Below, one piece after another: positions 26,332-36,147 of a DNA stretch of 64,000 nt. Location of the stretch: assembly GCA_949840805.1 (NCBI GenBank), contig CATKXR010000019.1, forward strand, positions 1 to 64,000, in the 5' to 3' direction. Positions within the stretch are counted from its first letter, which is position 1, and each line of letters opens with the position of its first letter. A program made the position numbers and the translations under genes. The stretch is from an uncultured Lachnospiraceae bacterium (GTDB lineage Bacteria > Bacillota > Clostridia > Lachnospirales > Lachnospiraceae). The notes under the pieces were generated by a model that had not been told where the DNA came from, did no database searches, and was given only the letters and a program-made list of their open reading frames with translations.

Positions 26332-27732
26332 ATGAAAAAACAGACACAGTTTCTGGCTGTATTATCCACTGCGGCGGTAATGGCCGCGGTAACACCTGAC
26401 ATGATCACCACGGCCCCCGGCCTGGCAGGCCATGCTTTTGCAGCGTCCAGAGCCGGATGGGTCGAGGAAGACAATAGCCTGCGCTATCTGGATTCTGACG
26501 GTTATCCCTTAACGGATACCTGGAAGAAAAAAGACAATGACTGGTATTACCTGGATGAGGACGGCTATATCACCCGCTCTGCCATGGTAGACGAATACTA
26601 TGTAGATGAAAACGGCAAACGTGTATTCAATACCTGGGTCAGCGATGACGGCGATGACTACTGGGATGAGGACGCTGAAGAAAACATTTGGTATTACTTC
26701 GGAAGCGACGGCAAATATGCTGTTTCCGAATGGCAGGTCATTGATGGCAAGTCCTATTATTTTAATGAGGATGGCCATATGCAGACCGGAAAACTGGAGT
26801 TAAACGGCTACACTTATTACTTAGGCGATGAAGGTGACGGCGTCATGAAGACCGGATGGGTGCAGCTTGAAAATGAAGATGATTCTATCGATAAAGACAT
26901 GATCTGGCATTATTTTGACAGCAAAGGAAGAATGGTTATCGATCAGATCGACCGCAAAATTGACGGGGATTACTATACCTTCGAAGACGGTATCCTTCAG
27001 ACCGGATGGTATCAGCTTCCCTCAGCCCCGGCCCAGGAAGCTGCCGAAGCCCAGGAAGGCGCCGAGGAGGATAGCGATAAGGATAATGCCGAAAACGTAC
27101 CTAAGTCCCTGTATATAGGAGATTACCAGTATTATGGGGAAGACGGCAAACGTGCCGAAGGGTGGCATAGAATCGAAGGCGTGGAAGGTATCAGCGAAGA
27201 AGGTGAGTTCTTTTCCTTCTACTTTAAAAAGGGAAGCCCCTACCATGCTTCCACCGGCATCCAGACTTTTAACATCAACTCCAAACGCTATGGCTTCAAC
27301 ACCAAAGGCGAGATGGTAACAGGGCTTCAGGTTGTCACCACAGAGGACGGCCGTACTGTCAACTGCTACTTCGACGATGAGACCGGCGTGATGAGAACCG
27401 GAAAACAGGTCATCTATAATGAAGACCTGGATGAAAACCAGACCTGGTTCTTCCTGACTGACGGCGGCAATAAGGGACATGGTTTCCACGGCGTCCGTGA
27501 CAACAATGTATACCGCCAGGGCCTGCGTCTGGACGCTGACCGGGATCTTCGTTACGCACCGGTAGAATTAGACGGCGTCCGCTATTTGGTTAACGCTTCC
27601 GGAACCATCCAGAAAGCATCTTCCTCTTCTAAATCCGAGGAAAAACCGGAGCTGGGAAAAGGATTTAAAGATATCAAAGATACAAATGACAAGATCTGGA
27701 CCGTAGATGTAAACGGAATTATCCAGCAGTAA
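26332..27732 (+). CDS. Secreted cell-wall-binding repeat protein
   Basis: 466 residues. A signal peptide (KK, hydrophobic stretch, cleavage likely after AFA near residue 36) precedes eight to ten degenerate choline-binding-type repeats with the signature W..xx..WYYLDxDG / YYFNEDGHMQTG. The repeats would attach the protein to wall teichoic or lipoteichoic components. A low-complexity Glu/Ala segment (about 225-245) divides the repeats. No catalytic domain is present, so it is an adhesin, a scaffold or a wall-structural protein. It is the only large secreted protein here, transcribed divergently from the glycan operon. AAAGGAG lies 13 nt before the ATG. Confidence 0.85.
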   Translation: MKKQTQFLAVLSTAAVMAAVTPDMITTAPGLAGHAFAASRAGWVEEDNSLRYLDSDGYPLTDTWKKKDNDWYYLDEDGYITRSAMVDEYYVDENGKRVFNTWVSDDGDDYWDEDAEENIWYYFGSDGKYAVSEWQVIDGKSYYFNEDGHMQTGKLELNGYTYYLGDEGDGVMKTGWVQLENEDDSIDKDMIWHYFDSKGRMVIDQIDRKIDGDYYTFEDGILQTGWYQLPSAPAQEAAEAQEGAEEDSDKDNAENVPKSLYIGDYQYYGEDGKRAEGWHRIEGVEGISEEGEFFSFYFKKGSPYHASTGIQTFNINSKRYGFNTKGEMVTGLQVVTTEDGRTVNCYFDDETGVMRTGKQVIYNEDLDENQTWFFLTDGGNKGHGFHGVRDNNVYRQGLRLDADRDLRYAPVELDGVRYLVNASGTIQKASSSSKSEEKPELGKGFKDIKDTNDKIWTVDVNGIIQQ

Positions 27733-27781
27733 CGATACAAAAGCAGCTTTCTGCAAAAGAAAAAACATCCGTTCAGAACCT

Positions 27782-27816
27782 AATCCAGGCAGGCGCCTTC
27801 CGCGCCTGCCTGGATT
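27782..27816. terminator. Perfect hairpin between convergent genes
   Basis: AATCCAGGCAGGCGC (27782-27796) pairs perfectly over 15 bp with 27802-27816 around a 5-nt loop, followed on the plus strand by TTTTC. It ends the cell-wall protein gene and lies 5 bp from the end of the convergent GH13 gene. Confidence 0.8.
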
Positions 27817-27821
27817 TTCGA

Positions 27822-29918
27822 TCATTCTGCAAATTCCCTCATATCTCCGGCTCCCACCGAAAGCAGCATTCCGGAACATGCCGGCAGCACCAGAACCGCC
27901 TTGCCGTCCTTTACCTCGTATTGTTTAATTCCTGCATTGTATCCATCGGCATAAGTCAGCATAAGACGGTTCAGAACCTGACCGTCAAAAATCCCCAGCT
28001 CCCACACAGGAACTTCAATCCGGCATTCATGATCCCCGTTATTGACCGCAATTACACATTTATTCATCCGGTACATCCGCCCGTAGGCTATAAGCTGGCG
28101 TCCTGCCATAAGCTGCTTTAAAGATCCATACCGCAGGGCGGGCAGCTCCTTGTGAAGCGTAATCATATACCGGTGAAATTCAATCAGCTCATAATCCTCA
28201 TTCCCCCATGGATATGTGCGCCTGCTGTCCGGGTCCGTCCATCCGCAAAGTCCTGCCTCATCTCCGTAATACAGGGTCGGAGCGCCCGGCCAGGTCATCT
28301 GTACCATCACGGCCTCCCGCAGGACTCCTTTTTTGACGCCTTCACCCGCCTTATCCGCCCCCACGCTGCCAATTCTTCCCACCATCTGATTGGTCCGGGT
28401 GAGAAAGCGGCTGTGGTCATGGTTGGAAAGCTGGTTCATGGCTACCATCAAAGACGGGGTCTGCATCCGGCTCATATGATGATTCATAGCACTGAAAAAA
28501 TTCTCCCCGCTGCCATACAAATTCTCGTTATACTCATCGCTGTGCTTCTCCATGCCGGTCAGAAACCAGGTAAGCGGCTCCATAAATGCGTCGTAATTCA
28601 TAACGGAATCCCACTCATCCCCCCTAAGCCAGCTCTCCGGGTCCCCGTAATGTTCTGCCAGGATCACCGCATTGGGATTGGCTTCCTTAACATTTTTCCG
28701 GAAATCGTGCCAGAACTTATGGTTAAAGTCACTGCTGTGTCCCAAATCTGCCGCCACATCCAGACGCCATCCGTCCACATTATAAGGCGGGGATACCCAC
28801 TTACGGGCAATCGCCATAATATACTCATACAATTTCGGAGATTCTTCATAATTCAGCTTCGGCAATGTGTCATGCCCCCACCAGCCGTCATAATTATGGT
28901 TACAAGGCCATGCATCCTCCTGATAAAATTTGAAGAACGTCCGATATGGGCTGTCCTCCGACTCATAAGCTCCGGGCTCATACATTCCCTGATGGGCATA
29001 AATAAGTTCCCGATCCAGCCATTTATTGAAGGAACCGCAATGGTTAAACACTCCGTCCATAATCACTTTCATTCCGCGCCTGTGGATCTCCTCCATAAAC
29101 CTGGCAAAAAACGCATCGCTTGCCTCCAGATTTTCCCTGTCCGCAGAACGGATCTGATAGCGGGTCGCGTGATCGTTGTCCACGCTGTCCTCCGCCACCA
29201 GCTCTCCCCCATCCTTAACAATTTTCCCATAATGGGGATCAATATGGTCATAATCCTGAGTATCATACTTATGATTGGAAGGAGATACGAAAAGCGGGTT
29301 AAAATAGATCACTTCGATTCCCAGATCCTGAAGATAATCCAACTTATCCCACACGCCCTGAAGATCGCCGCCATAGAAGCAGCCTACATCCATGTTCGAA
29401 GGATTCTGCTTCCAATCCTCAATCCGGCGGACCGGCTGTCCAATATAAACATACTCGCAGGACTGGACATCGTTATCCGCATCCCCTCTGCAGAAACGGT
29501 CTACAAAAATCTGATACATAACCGCCCCTTTCGCCCATTTCGGCGTATGGAAACCGGGAGTGATGCAAAACGCATACCTGTCCTCATGCTCTGCCACAGG
29601 TCCTAAGCGATTATAATAGCAGGTCTCTTTGTCTTTTATTATCTCAAAATAATAACGCCTGGGTGTCTTTCCCGCCACGATCACATACTCGTAATAATCA
29701 AAGAGCCTGTCTGAAGAGGTCTTTGCCATCCGGGCCACCAGTTTTCTGTCATCTTCTATATAGAAAACATTGTCCGCATTATCCTTTGCCGTCCTGAACC
29801 GAAGCAAAACCCGATCCCCCTCGTCCGGTTCCTCTGGCCTGCGGTAATCTGAAGTCTCATCTGCAAATAATGCCTGCCGGCTCAATCCTATATTCTGTTC
29901 GTCCTTCATCGCTTCCAT
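27822..29918 (-). CDS. GH13 alpha-glucan hydrolase (neopullulanase/alpha-amylase-like)
   Basis: 698 residues, no signal peptide, so cytoplasmic. An N-terminal beta-sandwich (about 30-125, CBM34-like) precedes the catalytic barrel. All GH13 regions are intact: region I DGVFNH (288-293), region II DGWRLD with nucleophile D387, region III AEHYGD with acid E422, and region IV NHD with D501. It would cleave maltodextrins, cyclodextrins or pullulan, or glycogen fragments. The ATG at 29918 is 4 nt behind AGAGGG; a second ATG three codons later is possible. It stands alone between two intergenic regions. Contrast it with the degenerate homologue at 37938. Confidence 0.9.
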   Translation of the reverse strand: MEAMKDEQNIGLSRQALFADETSDYRRPEEPDEGDRVLLRFRTAKDNADNVFYIEDDRKLVARMAKTSSDRLFDYYEYVIVAGKTPRRYYFEIIKDKETCYYNRLGPVAEHEDRYAFCITPGFHTPKWAKGAVMYQIFVDRFCRGDADNDVQSCEYVYIGQPVRRIEDWKQNPSNMDVGCFYGGDLQGVWDKLDYLQDLGIEVIYFNPLFVSPSNHKYDTQDYDHIDPHYGKIVKDGGELVAEDSVDNDHATRYQIRSADRENLEASDAFFARFMEEIHRRGMKVIMDGVFNHCGSFNKWLDRELIYAHQGMYEPGAYESEDSPYRTFFKFYQEDAWPCNHNYDGWWGHDTLPKLNYEESPKLYEYIMAIARKWVSPPYNVDGWRLDVAADLGHSSDFNHKFWHDFRKNVKEANPNAVILAEHYGDPESWLRGDEWDSVMNYDAFMEPLTWFLTGMEKHSDEYNENLYGSGENFFSAMNHHMSRMQTPSLMVAMNQLSNHDHSRFLTRTNQMVGRIGSVGADKAGEGVKKGVLREAVMVQMTWPGAPTLYYGDEAGLCGWTDPDSRRTYPWGNEDYELIEFHRYMITLHKELPALRYGSLKQLMAGRQLIAYGRMYRMNKCVIAVNNGDHECRIEVPVWELGIFDGQVLNRLMLTYADGYNAGIKQYEVKDGKAVLVLPACSGMLLSVGAGDMREFAE

Positions 29919-30291
29919 ATATCCCTCTCAATATCTTCTCGTTTCTTGCTCTTTCAGATAGCTGTCTTAAGCAATCGATATTATTTTATCTGATTCTTTT
30001 CCAAGATACAACCAATTTCTTCATTTTTTTCAAAATTATAAAATCCTGACATAATAATTTGGTAAAAAGTGAAAGAGCCGACGGGGTAGTCGGCTCTTTC
30101 AGGAGAAGGTATTTCGTTTCTTATGGGGTGTAGCAAAAACTATATAATGTATTGGGGGGTTACGTCTATTATAATAGCATAAACCTTAAAATAAGTGTGT
30201 ACAAACTTAATTGTTTTAAAAGCATTTTTCTGTGCATATTCACACTCGCACCATTCCCTTCACAAAAAAACGGGAAGCTTTTTTTATTTTT
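29919..30291. other. 373-bp intergenic region with hairpin and AT-rich element
   Basis: This gap lies between ftsH (ends at 30292) and the GH13 gene. It holds a perfect 12-bp hairpin (30071-30100), then an AT-rich stretch with two TATAAT boxes (30143-30148, 30170-30175) and a 12-nt palindrome CTATTATAATAG (30166-30177). No ORF with a ribosome binding site was found. It may contain the ftsH terminator, the GH13 promoter, and possibly a small RNA. Confidence 0.5.
30071..30100 (-). terminator. Perfect 12-bp hairpin downstream of ftsH
   Basis: GAAAGAGCCGAC (30071-30082) pairs with GTCGGCTCTTTC (30089-30100) around GGGGTA. On the minus strand it is followed by ACTTTTT, so it can end transcription coming from ftsH about 190 bp upstream. 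Confidence 0.6.
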
Positions 30292-32109
30292 TTATGCATC
30301 TGTATCAAACAGCGCTTCAAATTCCTGTTGACCGATCTTTTCCTTTTCGATCAGCAGTTCACAGCATTTGTCCAAAACAGCCCTGTGCTGCCGGATAATG
30401 TTCCCGGCTTTTTGGTAACACTCATCAATAATACGCTTTACTTCCGCATCGATAGCCCCGGCCACTGCTTCCCCGTAACTTCTGGCATGTGCCAGATCCC
30501 GGCCGATAAACACCTCGTCTTCATCGCTGTCATAGTTGATCATCCCTACGGATTCCGACATTCCGTATTTTGTCACCATAGCCCGTGCAATCTTGCTTGC
30601 CTGCTTAATATCCTGAGAAGCCCCCGTAGTCACGTCATCAAATATAATCTCCTCTGCAATACGCCCGCCAAGGGAAACCATGATGTTCTGCAGCATCTTT
30701 CCCTTGGTATTGAACATTTCATCCTCTGTCGGCAGGGGCATGGTATAGCCGGCCGCCCCGATTCCTGTCGGTATGATGGAGACCGTGTGAACCGGCCCCA
30801 CATCCGGCAGAACATGGAACAAAATGGCATGGCCCGCCTCATGGTATGCCGTAATCCGCTTTTCCTTCTCTGTGATCACCCGGCTTCTCTTTTCCGCGCC
30901 GATCCCCACCTTGATGAAAGACTTGTCAATATCAACCTGCCGGATGTATGAATGATTGGTCTTGGCCGCGTGAATGGCCGCCTCATTCATCAGGTTCTCC
31001 AAATCCGCGCCCGTAAATCCGGAAGTGGTCCTGGCTACCCGCTTTAAGTCCACATCCTCTGCCAGGGGCTTCTGGCTGGAATGGACTTTTAAGATCTCCT
31101 CCCGGCCCTTTACATCCGGACGGCCTACAGCCACTTTCCGGTCAAAACGCCCCGGCCTTAAAATCGCCGGGTCCAGAATATCCACCCGGTTTGTGGCCGC
31201 CATGACAATAATTCCCTCGTTGACGCCAAAACCGTCCATCTCCACCAAAAGCTGGTTTAAGGTCTGTTCCCGCTCGTCATGTCCGCCGCCCATACCGGTA
31301 CCCCTGCGGCGGGCCACTGCGTCAATCTCGTCAATAAACACAATACAGGGGGCATTTTTCTTGGCGTCTTCAAACAGATCCCTCACCCGGGACGCGCCTA
31401 CGCCTACAAACATTTCCACAAAATCCGAACCGGAAATACTGAAAAACGGCACTCCGGCTTCTCCGGCCACCGCCTTGGCCAGCAAAGTCTTTCCGGTTCC
31501 CGGAGGCCCCACCAAAATAACTCCTTTGGGGATCCGGGCGCCTACACTGGTATACTTATGAGGATTCTTAAGAAAATCCACCATCTCCTCCAGATCTTCC
31601 TTCTCCTCCTGCAGGCCGGCCACGTTTTTAAAATTCACCCGGCTGTTGTGAGTCATCCGGGCGCGGCTTTTTCCAAAATTCATCATTCTGGAATTGGTTC
31701 CGCCGCTGGCGCTGGCGCGCATATTCATCATAATGATCAGCACCACCGCCATGACTACGGAAAATCCCACCGGCAGGATTACGCTGAGCCAGTAATTCCC
31801 CTGAGGCACATTATTCATCAGGTAGTCAATATTCCTGCTCTCCAAAAGCTCTTTTGCCTCATTGACGTCCGACACATAAACCGTATACTCCTGATCGCCA
31901 ATCACAAGTATCACTTCACCGGTAGGAGCCTGCTCATTCTGGTTGATGACAGCCTCGGAAATCTCCGCATTATCCAGAACCTGCAGAAACGTCTGGTTCG
32001 TCAGCCGTTGCTGGCTGCCCCCCTGCAGGGCCTGGGTAAACCACAGCATCGCCACCAAAAGCAATGCCAGAAGCAAAAACCCGGTACCTCTAAAAGTCTG
32101 TTGTTTCAC
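30292..32109 (-). CDS. ftsH: ATP-dependent zinc metalloprotease FtsH
   Basis: 605 residues. Two membrane helices (about 9-26 and 107-128) flank a small outer domain, followed by the AAA+ module with Walker A GPPGTGKT (201-208), Walker [10 protein letters not shown] and the SRH region, then the M41 protease with HEAGH (423-427). It degrades membrane and short-lived cytoplasmic proteins as a hexamer. The start is GTG at 32107-32109, 9 nt after AGGAGG; a GTG at 32127 sits inside the Shine-Dalgarno and is less likely. It is last in the tilS-hpt-ftsH series, the Bacillus order. Confidence 0.96.
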   Translation of the reverse strand: MKQQTFRGTGFLLLALLLVAMLWFTQALQGGSQQRLTNQTFLQVLDNAEISEAVINQNEQAPTGEVILVIGDQEYTVYVSDVNEAKELLESRNIDYLMNNVPQGNYWLSVILPVGFSVVMAVVLIIMMNMRASASGGTNSRMMNFGKSRARMTHNSRVNFKNVAGLQEEKEDLEEMVDFLKNPHKYTSVGARIPKGVILVGPPGTGKTLLAKAVAGEAGVPFFSISGSDFVEMFVGVGASRVRDLFEDAKKNAPCIVFIDEIDAVARRRGTGMGGGHDEREQTLNQLLVEMDGFGVNEGIIVMAATNRVDILDPAILRPGRFDRKVAVGRPDVKGREEILKVHSSQKPLAEDVDLKRVARTTSGFTGADLENLMNEAAIHAAKTNHSYIRQVDIDKSFIKVGIGAEKRSRVITEKEKRITAYHEAGHAILFHVLPDVGPVHTVSIIPTGIGAAGYTMPLPTEDEMFNTKGKMLQNIMVSLGGRIAEEIIFDDVTTGASQDIKQASKIARAMVTKYGMSESVGMINYDSDEDEVFIGRDLAHARSYGEAVAGAIDAEVKRIIDECYQKAGNIIRQHRAVLDKCCELLIEKEKIGQQEFEALFDTDA

Positions 32110-32192
32110 TAAAAATTGCCTCCTCACTATCTGCCCATACCTTTGCGGCAGTCATCTGATCCGGCATCCCGCAGGACGCCCGCACCTAAGCC

Positions 32193-32717
32193 TTATATTT
32201 CCACCACTCCGATATATGGCAGATTCCGGTACTTTTGTGCATAATCCAGCCCATATCCCACCACAAATTCATCGGGGATCTGAAAACAGGTGTAATCAAC
32301 CTTTACCTGCTTCTTCACCCTTCGCTCCGGCTTATCCAAAAGCGTACACAAACGGATGCTGGCAGGCCCCCTCTGCTTCAAAACCTCCATCAGGTAAGAC
32401 AGTGTCCTTCCGGAATCAATGATATCCTCCACAATCAGAACATTCAAACCTGCTAAAGGTTCATCCAGGTCCTTTACGATGCGGACCACACCGCTGGATT
32501 TCGTATCATCCCCATAGCTGGACACCGACATAAAATCCAGGCTGACCGGTATGGACAGCCGCTTTGCCAGTTCGCAGGTAAAGAACACGCCGCCTTTTAA
32601 GATGCAGATCAGGTGAATCGCCTTCCCCTCGTAATCTTTGCTGATCTGTGCCGCCACCTGGCTGATCCTTGCATTTACTTCTTCTTCTGACAATAATACC
32701 CGAATCTTATCTGCCAT
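32193..32717 (-). CDS. hpt: Hypoxanthine (guanine) phosphoribosyltransferase
   Basis: 174 residues, type I PRTase. The PRPP loop VEDIIDSGRTL (about 98-108) and the flexible SSYGDDTKSSG loop (about 66-76) are typical. It converts hypoxanthine and guanine with PRPP into IMP and GMP in the cytoplasm. The ATG has AGGAG at good spacing and overlaps the 3' end of tilS by 11 bp, so translation is probably coupled. Confidence 0.95.
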   Translation of the reverse strand: MADKIRVLLSEEEVNARISQVAAQISKDYEGKAIHLICILKGGVFFTCELAKRLSIPVSLDFMSVSSYGDDTKSSGVVRIVKDLDEPLAGLNVLIVEDIIDSGRTLSYLMEVLKQRGPASIRLCTLLDKPERRVKKQVKVDYTCFQIPDEFVVGYGLDYAQKYRNLPYIGVVEI

Positions 32718-34158
32718 ATGCTTCTCCTCCGTAAAAATCTACCTGCAGTATTGTATGTGTATCTTCCATAATTTTATAATATTCACTGATCCGATATCCG
32801 ACCACCCAAAGTACCCTGCTTCCCTCTGCCAGCACAAAAATCCGGTCCCGCAGTTCCCTGGGAACCTTTTCATCAATCAAAAACCGTGTCAGCTTCTTCC
32901 GCCCTCCTCCCGGCAGCACCAGATAATCCCCTGCCCTTCGGAACCGTACTGACAGCGTACCTTTTATTTTATCATAATCAAACCATTTCGTATACTCTTT
33001 TTTAGGAATTTCTTTCCCTTTCTCCCGGGGAAAAACCTGAAATTCCATATTCTTCCCTTTTACCGCCCTCTTTAACATCTCTGCCGGAACTATATTCTCT
33101 TCTTCTCCACAGCCGCTTTCCTTTCTTTCCAGGTTCTTATCCTCTTCCCCTTCCTCTTTATTCCCGAAAATTCCGATACAAATCTCCTTATAAGTCCTCC
33201 TGGCCTGCATCTTTCCCGGCAGGTCACACCTTCCTCCCACCGATCCCTCTGCCAGCTTTTCAATCTGCCCGAAATGCCTGGCCGTAATGTCTCTCTGCCC
33301 CGGCGCCGCCAGTTCCAGCATATATCCTGCCAGATAAGACCGGATAACCGGCTCCTGTTCCAAAAATCCCTTCACGTCCAGATATACGCCGCCCTCGTCT
33401 TTTCTTCCATGCTTTTCCCACACCTGCTTTGCCTGTCCTCTCAGATACCGGTCTGCCTGCCCGAAAAGCCTCCCTGCTCTCAGTATATTCTCCGATGCCC
33501 TTTCATTTACATATCTGGTCACATACGGAATCACATCCCCCCGAATCCTGTTTCGGGTATATTCCCCCGTGCCATTGGTAGAATCCTCACACCACCGGAT
33601 CCCCCTCCCCTTTAAATACTCCACAATCTCCTGTCTCCTCACCCCTAAAAGCGGCCTTACCCGGTTTCCCTGTACCGGCTGCATCCCGGACAATCCCCGA
33701 AGCCCGCTCCCCCGCAGCAGATGATGAAGAATCGTCTCCACATTATCATCCTGATGATGGGCGACCCCGATCCAAACCGGCCTTTCTTCCTCCTTTCCGC
33801 TTTCTTCCTGCCATCGCCTGGCAGACATTTCCAGCGCCTCATAGCGCAGAATCCGCCCTGCCTCCTCCATCGAAATGCCCTGATCTTTGGCATATCCTGC
33901 CACATCCCGGTACACAATCTCAAAAGGCGCCTTATACTCCTCACATAACTTTCTCACAAACTCTGCATCACGGTCTGCCTCATCCCCCCGAAGCCCATGA
34001 TGCACATGTACCACCCGGAGCTTCAGTTTCAGCACGCTCTCCGCCAATAACACGAACATGCAGACCGAATCCGCCCCTCCCGAAACTCCCGCCACAACCC
34101 GGTCACCTGCTTCAAATATTCTGTGCTCATTTACATAATCCCAAACCTTTTTTTGCAT
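32707..34158 (-). CDS. tilS: tRNA(Ile)-lysidine synthase
   Basis: 483 residues. The PP-loop ATP-binding motif SGGADSV (about 26-32) starts the N-type ATPase domain; HHQDDNVET follows near 130. TilS adds lysine to C34 of the CAU-anticodon tRNA(Ile). A very charged insertion near residues 325-370 (runs of Glu, Lys and Asp) lies between the TilS and C-terminal domains and is not a normal feature. The C-terminal TilS_C part (SVRFRRAGDYLVLPGGGRKKLTRFLID in pieces) is normal. Start is ATG 34156-34158 behind AAGGAAG; the in-frame start at 34221 lacks a site. Confidence 0.93.
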   Translation of the reverse strand: MQKKVWDYVNEHRIFEAGDRVVAGVSGGADSVCMFVLLAESVLKLKLRVVHVHHGLRGDEADRDAEFVRKLCEEYKAPFEIVYRDVAGYAKDQGISMEEAGRILRYEALEMSARRWQEESGKEEERPVWIGVAHHQDDNVETILHHLLRGSGLRGLSGMQPVQGNRVRPLLGVRRQEIVEYLKGRGIRWCEDSTNGTGEYTRNRIRGDVIPYVTRYVNERASENILRAGRLFGQADRYLRGQAKQVWEKHGRKDEGGVYLDVKGFLEQEPVIRSYLAGYMLELAAPGQRDITARHFGQIEKLAEGSVGGRCDLPGKMQARRTYKEICIGIFGNKEEGEEDKNLERKESGCGEEENIVPAEMLKRAVKGKNMEFQVFPREKGKEIPKKEYTKWFDYDKIKGTLSVRFRRAGDYLVLPGGGRKKLTRFLIDEKVPRELRDRIFVLAEGSRVLWVVGYRISEYYKIMEDTHTILQVDFYGGEAYGR

Positions 34159-34310
34159 TGCGGTCTTCCTTTTCCTCTTTTCAATGCGTGTACACCCGCC
34201 TTCATCCCACTCCTGACACAACTACTATACCTGCATTTCTCCCTCCTTGCAAGCATTTCCTTCCATATATTTCCCCACAAAAAAGAGCGCCTCCTCTGCG
34301 CCCTTTTTCC

Positions 34311-35717
34311 TTACCGTCTCCATATTCCTCCCACCAGCACCGTCATATCATCTCTGGGTCCTTCTTCTCTGCACGCAAACTCCAGTATCTCCTCTGCCAT
34401 CTCCTGGACGCTATGCACCTCCATCCCTTCGATATACTCCCGCATGCTTCCCTCCTTATCCTCTCCCGGGCAAGCTTCCAACACCCCGTCCGTCACCATA
34501 ATCACCCTATCCCCGTCCCAAAGCTTCTTAGACAGCAGCACCGGCTCCACAGACCCCAGCACCCCGGCCGGAACCTCACCTGCCTCCAGTACCTCCACCC
34601 CGTTCCCACTCAGCACAAAAGTAGCCACAGCCCCCAGCTTCATGGCTTCCAGCACCCCTGTATGCAGATCTACACAGCATAAGTCCAATGTGGCCGGATG
34701 CTGTTCCGCCCCGGCCAGCATCATCACCGTATTGACCATCTTTAACGTTCCTCTGGCAGAAAATCCCGTTTCCAGCAGTTGTTGGGCCAACTCCACCACG
34801 CGCCTGCTCTCCACGGACGCCTGCTCCCCGCTTCCCATTCCGTCAGAAATACTCATGACAACCTGTCCCGGCACTTCCTCCGAATATGTAAAATTATCGC
34901 CGGAAAGCGATTCTCCCTCCCGGGGCAGCCTGGCCGCCCCGTACATCATCCGATACCGTCCGGCCTCACAAAAACGGATGGTGGCAGGCTGCCTTGTCAC
35001 CAACGCCCTGGTATCCTTGGGCGCATACCATCCCCGGTTTCCCATAGCATGTCCCAAAACCTCCGATGCTTCCCGGGCTGTCACACACTTCCCATTGGTG
35101 GTGCGCACGGTTAGGTATGCTTCCCTCTGCCGGTTCTCATACTCTAAGAGCAGGAGATTTTCCACCGCCATGTGATGCTGGCGGAACATCCGTCTTACCG
35201 CCTCTCCTTTGGACTCTGTAATATCCGATGCCTGCTCCATCTGATGGGCAAACTCCTCCAGAATCACTGCCAGCTCCCGAAACTGTACCATCACTGTATC
35301 ACGGCTTTCCAGAAAACGGTTCTTCCACTCCAGGTTCATGGTAGCCCGTCCCAAATTACGGTTAAGCTGCCCCAGATAATCCTCCCTTCTGCGGCATGTC
35401 TCCAAAAAGAAACGAGGCATGTCCTCAAATTCAATCTGCCCCTTCTGTTCAAAAGTCCGCAAAAGATAATGAAGGTAATAGCTGCCGTCCTTCTCACTGT
35501 CCCGATACAGATTGCATTTTCCGCAGCCGTTACACACCATAGCCGCAGACATCTGCATGGCAGCCAGAGCATCCTCCTTGGTCAGCCCCCGTTTATTCTC
35601 CATATCGTCCTGGCATGACTTAGCCAGCACTCCCAGCGACCGGGCCATCTCCCCCAGCCTGCTGGCCGTAAATACATTTACATCCGCCATATCCCGGCGT
35701 TTTGACCGTCTCCACAC
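34311..35717 (-). CDS. spoIIE: SpoIIE-family serine phosphatase lacking the membrane domain
   Basis: 468 residues. In Bacillus SpoIIE (827 aa), ten helices precede a central region and a PP2C phosphatase that dephosphorylates SpoIIAA to release sigma-F. Here no hydrophobic helix is present. The protein starts with an about 60-residue leader and a cysteine trio CxxCxxC (C62, C65, C68), then a helical region, then the PP2C domain (about 265-468) with metal-binding motifs ISDGMGSG, TDGVLEA and RDDMTVL. The locus (divIC upstream, tilS downstream) is that of spoIIE. The start is GTG 35715-35717 behind AGGAGG. It could be the true SpoIIE of this lineage or a soluble paralogue with the locus position. 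Confidence 0.8.
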   Translation of the reverse strand: MWRRSKRRDMADVNVFTASRLGEMARSLGVLAKSCQDDMENKRGLTKEDALAAMQMSAAMVCNGCGKCNLYRDSEKDGSYYLHYLLRTFEQKGQIEFEDMPRFFLETCRRREDYLGQLNRNLGRATMNLEWKNRFLESRDTVMVQFRELAVILEEFAHQMEQASDITESKGEAVRRMFRQHHMAVENLLLLEYENRQREAYLTVRTTNGKCVTAREASEVLGHAMGNRGWYAPKDTRALVTRQPATIRFCEAGRYRMMYGAARLPREGESLSGDNFTYSEEVPGQVVMSISDGMGSGEQASVESRRVVELAQQLLETGFSARGTLKMVNTVMMLAGAEQHPATLDLCCVDLHTGVLEAMKLGAVATFVLSGNGVEVLEAGEVPAGVLGSVEPVLLSKKLWDGDRVIMVTDGVLEACPGEDKEGSMREYIEGMEVHSVQEMAEEILEFACREEGPRDDMTVLVGGIWRR

Positions 35718-35790
35718 AAAAATCCCCTCCTAAACCACATTATATGCGGCAGGAAGGGATTGTATTCCCTTAAGTCTATATTATTGTCTG

Positions 35791-36129
35791 TTAATTCTTC
35801 GAATTAGGCTTCAGCAAAATCTCATCCGGCTTAACAAGCCCCAGCTTTTGCTTTGCCACTTCTTCTATATATTGCTTTGTCTGTACATACACCTGATATT
35901 CCTTCAGCTCTTCCGCCCGGTCGGATTCTTCATCGTACTGCTGCTGCAAAAATTCCTCTCTGGCCTGGTATTCAAGATCCTTTTTTTTCATGGAAGCGCT
36001 TTTGACATTGACCACCACCCCCAGGCTGAACACCACAAGAGTGATGCCCACAATCGCCATTCTGTTACCCCAGCGGTCTTTTCTCTTTTTTCTGGCCTTT
36101 TTCCCGATACCGCTGTCATACGTCCTCAT
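35791..36129 (-). CDS. divIC: Septum-formation protein DivIC/FtsB
   Basis: 112 residues: a basic cytoplasmic N-terminus (KKARKKRKDRW), one membrane helix (about 24-42), then an extracytoplasmic coiled coil (about 45-90) with KQYIEEVAKQKLGLVKPDEI, the family's end motif, near the C-terminus. It joins FtsL and DivIB at the division septum. ATG follows GGGGGAAG. It lies in the sporulation/division block between yabQ and spoIIE. Confidence 0.9.
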   Translation of the reverse strand: MRTYDSGIGKKARKKRKDRWGNRMAIVGITLVVFSLGVVVNVKSASMKKKDLEYQAREEFLQQQYDEESDRAEELKEYQVYVQTKQYIEEVAKQKLGLVKPDEILLKPNSKN

Positions 36130-36147
36130 AAACTTCCCCCATAGCTT

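Noticed and set aside
28152-29606. Plus-strand frame of 484 codons opposite the GH13 gene
   Set aside because: The opposite strand carries an intact GH13 gene with every catalytic motif; the antisense product is basic, Ile/His-rich and unlike any family.
30222-30300. Hairpin-like AAGCTT region with A/T runs immediately after ftsH
   Set aside because: The stem is short and consists mostly of A/T pairs; the 12-bp hairpin at 30071-30100 is a better terminator candidate.
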